From Spirochaetae bacterium HGW-Spirochaetae-1 (lineage in GTDB: Bacteria; Spirochaetota; UBA4802; UBA5550), in assembly GCA_002839375.1 (NCBI GenBank), contig PGXY01000002.1:188392-252391 (forward strand): 64,000 nucleotides of DNA. The letters are read 5' to 3'. Both the position numbers and the translations under genes were made by a program. Positions within the stretch are counted from its first letter, which is position 1; every line of letters begins with the position of its first letter. This document shows, in pieces, positions 60,620-64,000 of this stretch. Below the pieces are notes generated by a model that saw only the letters and a program-made list of their open reading frames with translations, was not told the origin of the DNA and did no database searches.

Positions 60620-61120
60620 ATGATATCTGTAAAGAAATATTTAACTTCAACCGGAATATGGACCTGGGTTTTGGCCGCCGCATTGGTGCTTTTTGCGGCA
60701 GGATGTATCAATGATCCGGTTGGCGAGGATTTCTTTAATGATCCCAGTAAGGTTATGGGCGGGTTTTATAAACCCTGTGCCCCCCATTTCGATGAAATTT
60801 CATATGCAATTTCAGGGGAGTTTTATAAACTTACATTGTCCTATAGTGACCCTTTTGAGGAGGACCACCTGATTCAGGAGTGTGCTGATGAAGCTGAAGA
60901 TGATTTAGAGTACTTAATTTATGCCTCAACAGAGGACCCATCCACTCTTGATGATGATATTTTCCATAATAAGTATTATCTTTTTGCTTACACATATCTT
61001 TTGGGGCCGCAAACTCTTCCGGATCATTTTACTGATGGAACATATTATTTCTGGATGACCATCTGGGACGGAGGATGGGAGAGTGATCATAGTAACTACC
61101 TTCCTATAACTGTCCCATAG
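60620..61120 (+). CDS. Hypothetical lipoprotein (166 aa)
   Basis: The signal peptide is WVLAAALVLFAAGC with the lipidated Cys at about residue 29. The mature part is acidic with many Tyr and Asp (QECADEAEDDLEYLIYASTE, YYFWMTIWDGGWESDH) and looks like a small beta-sandwich or pilus-like fold, which I cannot assign. It is divergent from the pseudouridine synthase gene, 57 bases away. Confidence 0.6.
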   Translation: MISVKKYLTSTGIWTWVLAAALVLFAAGCINDPVGEDFFNDPSKVMGGFYKPCAPHFDEISYAISGEFYKLTLSYSDPFEEDHLIQECADEAEDDLEYLIYASTEDPSTLDDDIFHNKYYLFAYTYLLGPQTLPDHFTDGTYYFWMTIWDGGWESDHSNYLPITVP

Positions 61121-61157
61121 CATTCAAATTTTTACGGAAAAATATTTTAAAAAATAC

Positions 61158-61186
61158 TTGCATATTTACCATACAAACTGTTATTG
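61158..61186 (+). promoter_or_regulatory. Promoter candidate of the tRNA-Leu/tRNA-Gly pair
   Basis: TTGCAT at 61158-61163, a 17-base spacer and TTATTG at 61181-61186, 12 bases before tRNA-Leu. The -10 box is weak. Confidence 0.3.
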
Positions 61187-61197
61187 GTTTTCTGTCA

Positions 61198-61279
61198 GCG
61201 AGCGTGGTGGAATTGGCAGACACGCTAGACTTAGGATCTAGTGCCGAAAGGCGTGGGGGTTCAAGTCCCTTCGCTCGCA
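61198..61279 (+). tRNA. tRNA-Leu (UAG)
   Basis: Acceptor GCGAGCG pairs with CGCTCGC, discriminator A. Anticodon stem CTAGA/TCTAG with loop CTTAGGA gives anticodon TAG. A long variable arm (TGCCGAAAGGCGT) identifies a class II tRNA. CCA is not encoded. Confidence 0.95.
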
Positions 61280-61293
61280 AAGGGAACACATTT

Positions 61294-61365
<72 letters not shown>

Positions 61366-61376
61366 CAGAAAGAATA

Positions 61377-61416
61377 AAAATGCCGTCTTCGGTTATCGAG
61401 GACGGCATTTTTTTTA
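61377..61416 (+). terminator. Terminator of the tRNA-Leu/tRNA-Gly transcript
   Basis: Stem TGCCGTCTTCG/CGAGGACGGCA around loop GTTAT, preceded by A residues and followed by about nine T residues. A strong intrinsic terminator, potentially bidirectional. Confidence 0.88.
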
Positions 61417-61513
61417 TCCCCCCCTGCAGCTCAAACAAATCTGGAAAATAAAATTATTTACATCCTGGTTTTTTCTGTTATAGTAAGGCCATCCAGACGG
61501 AGAGAAACAGAAA

Positions 61514-64000
61514 ATGATGTCATCGTTGTCCGAAAGATTACTGGTCCACTATGATAAGAATAATTATATAATCATCCAGAAAGTAAAGGTGATTTATGGA
61601 GTATGCTTTGCCCTGCTTTTTGTGACCATTATTTATTTTTTCTATCTTCTCTATGAATACCCTGAAAATACGGCCATACTGATCCCCCTTGTTTTTATGC
61701 ACCTGCTCATGTATCTCTTCATATATCTGCTGTACAGGGGACATTTTTCTTTTGTGGCTCATTTTGTCCTTATCTCAATACTAACGGGTATCTGGATGGC
61801 CATTTTTCTGGATAAGGGTGAAGTATTATCACGCATGGATTCAGTACTTCTGGTCATGGGAATCCTGGCTCTTTCGCCTCTTGTAATCGTGCGCAGAGGA
61901 AAAGTAATAATTCTCTATTATGGGGTCAACGTCCTGGTCCTGTATGTGATAGTATTTTCAATGATGAAGCAGGGACAACTATTACCGGCGGAATCCGTCG
62001 AGTTTCTTCTCGACGCCACAATAGGTTTTCTTTTTTCCGGCATCGTGTCCTTTCATGTGCATAAGATCAGCATCAACGCTCTGGAAAGATATATTGAAAA
62101 CGCCAATGAGATAATGCGTCAGAAAAATGAAATGGAGCAGGTGAATGAACAGCTGCAGGCATCAATGGAGGAACTGGAAGCTACCAATGAAGCCTTCGAG
62201 CGACAGAATCAGGAGCTCCTGGAAGCGCAGCACGAACTGAAAGACAGCGAATATCGCTTCAAAGTTTTGCATGAGGCATCATCGGGCGGTATAGGCATTC
62301 ATGACAAGGGAATGCTGATAGACTGCAACCAGGGACTATGCGACCTCACGGGATATACTTATGATGAACTCATAGGTATGAACGGCTTATTGCTCATCGC
62401 CGAGGATTTCCGCGACATGGTTATGAAGAACATCATGAGCGGGTACGAGGAGTCCTATGATGCCATGGGAGTGCGAAAGGATGGGACGCGATACTATCTG
62501 GAAATTCTGGGAAAGCAGATTCCTTATCATGGGGCCGTTGTCAGGGTAACGGAGTTCAGGGATATTACCGCCAGGAAAGAAGCAGAAATCGCTCTCCAAA
62601 AGGAAAAAGAGCAACTGGCCGTTACGCTACGCAGCATAGGCGACGGAGTCATTACCACTGACCTGGATGGAAGGGTTGCCCTGATAAACGGGGTTGCCGA
62701 GGTTCTGACAGGCTTTTCTCAGGAAGAGGCGGTGGGAACGCATTTTATAGAAATATTCAGGATACAGCCACGGGGAGGCGCAGGACTCACGATTAATCCC
62801 GTTGAACTGGTGATAAAGTCGGGCAACACGGTAAACCTCGAGAGGGATATAGAACTGATCGGCAGGGACGGTATCGCCAGGATCATTGAAGACAGTGCAG
62901 CGCCCATTAAAAATATCGACGGTGAAATCATCGGCGTGGTCCTGGTGTTTCGTGATGTTACCAGGCGTGATTTTATAGAAAAGGAACTGAACAAGATGCA
63001 GCAGCTTGAATCTCTTGGTGTTCTTGCCGGCGGCATAGCCCATGATTTCAACAATATTCTCTCTTCGATCCTGGGCAATGTAAGCCTGGCAAAACTGGAG
63101 ACGATGACACAGGAAGAGAGAATGCAGTGCATAAATGATGCGGAAAAAGCGGCAATTCAGGCGCGTCATCTCACCTCCCAGCTGTTGACATTCTCCAGGG
63201 GGGGGGTGCCCGTCCGTGAAACAGCTGAGATAAAAGATATCATCACTGACTCGGTAATCTTCAGTCTGAGCGGTTCCAATGTGAAATGCCAGTATGAATT
63301 CAGTGACGATCTCTGGCACGGTGTCGTGGACAAGGCGCAGATAAGCCAGGTTATACAGAATCTCGTGATCAATGCGAAGCAATCCATGCCGGGAGGCGGG
63401 CTTCTGCAGATACGGGCTGAAAATGTATCGCTGCCGGAACAGAATGAGTTCCATCTCTATGCCGGTGATTATTTGAAAATTTCAATCCGGGACCAGGGCG
63501 GGGGGATTCCCCGGGACCTGCAGGCGAGAATATTCGATCCCTATTTTTCCACGAAGAAGAAGGGGCACGGACTTGGTCTTTCCGTCGTATATTCAGTAAT
63601 CACGAAACATGACGGATACGTGACCGTGGATTCCGAACCGGGCAAGGGGACGATGTTCACCATTTATCTTCCTGCCACTAAAGACAGACTTGCCGAAAAA
63701 AAACAGGAAGACGAAGCCGCCTGTTTCCAGAGCGGGAAAATTCTCTTCATGGATGATGAAGAGGGAGTCCGCCGGGTGGCTGAGAAGATGCTTCGGAGTC
63801 TGGGCTGTGAGGTGAAGACTGCTGCGGACGGGGGTGAGGTTTTACGGGAATACTCTGAAGCCATGAAAAATATGGTACCGTATGACCTGGTTATAATGGA
63901 TGTGACCGTTCCGGGAGGCATGGGTGGTAAAGAGGCAATAGGTAAACTGAAAGAAATCAATCCTCATGTGAAGGCCATTGTTTCCAGCGGATATTCCAAT
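61514..64000 (+). CDS. Hybrid sensor histidine kinase (partial, cut by window end)
   Basis: The frame is open for 829 codons and runs off the window. Residues 20-190 hold about six membrane helices (VIYGVCFALLFVTIIYFFYL and following). A coiled coil follows (about 195-255), then two PAS domains (HEASSGGIGIHDKGMLIDCN; TLRSIGDGVITTDLDGRVAL). HisKA has His510 in GGIAHDFNNILSSILGNVSL, and the HATPase has QVIQNLVINAKQSM (N box) and RDQGGGIPRDL (G1) and GHGLGLSVV (G2). A receiver domain begins ILFMDDEEGVRRVAEKMLRS with phospho-Asp796 in VIMDVTVPGGMGG. The stimulus is unknown. Confidence 0.92.
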   Translation, partial: MMSSLSERLLVHYDKNNYIIIQKVKVIYGVCFALLFVTIIYFFYLLYEYPENTAILIPLVFMHLLMYLFIYLLYRGHFSFVAHFVLISILTGIWMAIFLDKGEVLSRMDSVLLVMGILALSPLVIVRRGKVIILYYGVNVLVLYVIVFSMMKQGQLLPAESVEFLLDATIGFLFSGIVSFHVHKISINALERYIENANEIMRQKNEMEQVNEQLQASMEELEATNEAFERQNQELLEAQHELKDSEYRFKVLHEASSGGIGIHDKGMLIDCNQGLCDLTGYTYDELIGMNGLLLIAEDFRDMVMKNIMSGYEESYDAMGVRKDGTRYYLEILGKQIPYHGAVVRVTEFRDITARKEAEIALQKEKEQLAVTLRSIGDGVITTDLDGRVALINGVAEVLTGFSQEEAVGTHFIEIFRIQPRGGAGLTINPVELVIKSGNTVNLERDIELIGRDGIARIIEDSAAPIKNIDGEIIGVVLVFRDVTRRDFIEKELNKMQQLESLGVLAGGIAHDFNNILSSILGNVSLAKLETMTQEERMQCINDAEKAAIQARHLTSQLLTFSRGGVPVRETAEIKDIITDSVIFSLSGSNVKCQYEFSDDLWHGVVDKAQISQVIQNLVINAKQSMPGGGLLQIRAENVSLPEQNEFHLYAGDYLKISIRDQGGGIPRDLQARIFDPYFSTKKKGHGLGLSVVYSVITKHDGYVTVDSEPGKGTMFTIYLPATKDRLAEKKQEDEAACFQSGKILFMDDEEGVRRVAEKMLRSLGCEVKTAADGGEVLREYSEAMKNMVPYDLVIMDVTVPGGMGGKEAIGKLKEINPHVKAIVSSGYSN

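Noticed and set aside
62627-63454. 275-codon minus-strand frame
   Set aside because: It is antisense to the histidine-kinase core, where all kinase boxes are present on the forward strand.

Overview
The window looks like chromosomal DNA of a free-living Gram-negative bacterium, most likely a member of the Spirochaetota (Leptospira-like or an environmental relative). This assignment is inferred from gene content and not from a marker gene: a 7TM-DISM receptor fused to an anti-sigma-type ATPase, PilZ and long TPR proteins, many lipoproteins with loose lipoboxes, an acyl-CoA synthetase with a FadN/thiolase pair, NrfHA, and a TraB/PrgY protein. There is no rRNA, CRISPR array or intact insertion sequence. 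Four tRNAs are present: Cys-GCA, Leu-UAA, Leu-UAG and Gly-GCC.

Positions 1-4260 are accessory DNA. Two copies of a glycan-binding-type lipoprotein module flank an HNH endonuclease gene, a PIN-toxin gene broken by an amber codon with its small partner, and the 3' remnant of a REP-associated (Y1) transposase. Long perfect REP-like palindromes sit beside the transposase remnant and after the second lipoprotein. The first lipoprotein copy carries an extra C-terminal PD-(D/E)XK nuclease domain behind a membrane helix. This is the most unusual protein in the window.

Positions 4.2-15.4 kb hold a CPA2 cation/proton antiporter, DUF3124 and DUF2179-type proteins, several very small genes, a GNAT acetyltransferase, a B12-binding radical SAM enzyme, a pectinacetylesterase/Notum-like lipoprotein and a long-chain acyl-CoA synthetase. 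Positions 15.4-18.9 kb form a compact insert: a phytoene-desaturase-like FAD oxidoreductase, a small membrane protein and a GAF/LuxR regulator. It is bracketed by a duplicated 3' gene end. Next come PlsC, the ammonia-forming nitrite reductase NrfHA, a zinc ABC transporter (znuACB) translationally coupled to a CapA-like phosphoesterase, an OmpA-type lipoprotein, TraB and the 7TM sensor.

Positions 30-36.7 kb run forward with information-processing genes (dprA, topA, xer recombinase), a heme-motif membrane protein between dprA and topA, and an NhaC antiporter. Positions 36.7-50.5 kb are mostly reverse: mnmA, a TIGR01212-type radical SAM gene, an N-acetylmuramoyl-L-alanine amidase, an operon of two TPR proteins and two paralogous lipoproteins, a dCMP deaminase, and the beta-oxidation pair thiolase/FadN. 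A forward PilZ gene interrupts this run. After the first tRNA pair come a LOG-family protein, an orphan RsbW-like ATPase, a GH3 hexosaminidase overlapping hemW, alr, an RluA-type pseudouridine synthase, the second tRNA pair, and a hybrid histidine kinase cut off by the window end.

The recurring themes are fatty-acid and phospholipid metabolism, anaerobic nitrite respiration, envelope and peptidoglycan turnover, and sensing.
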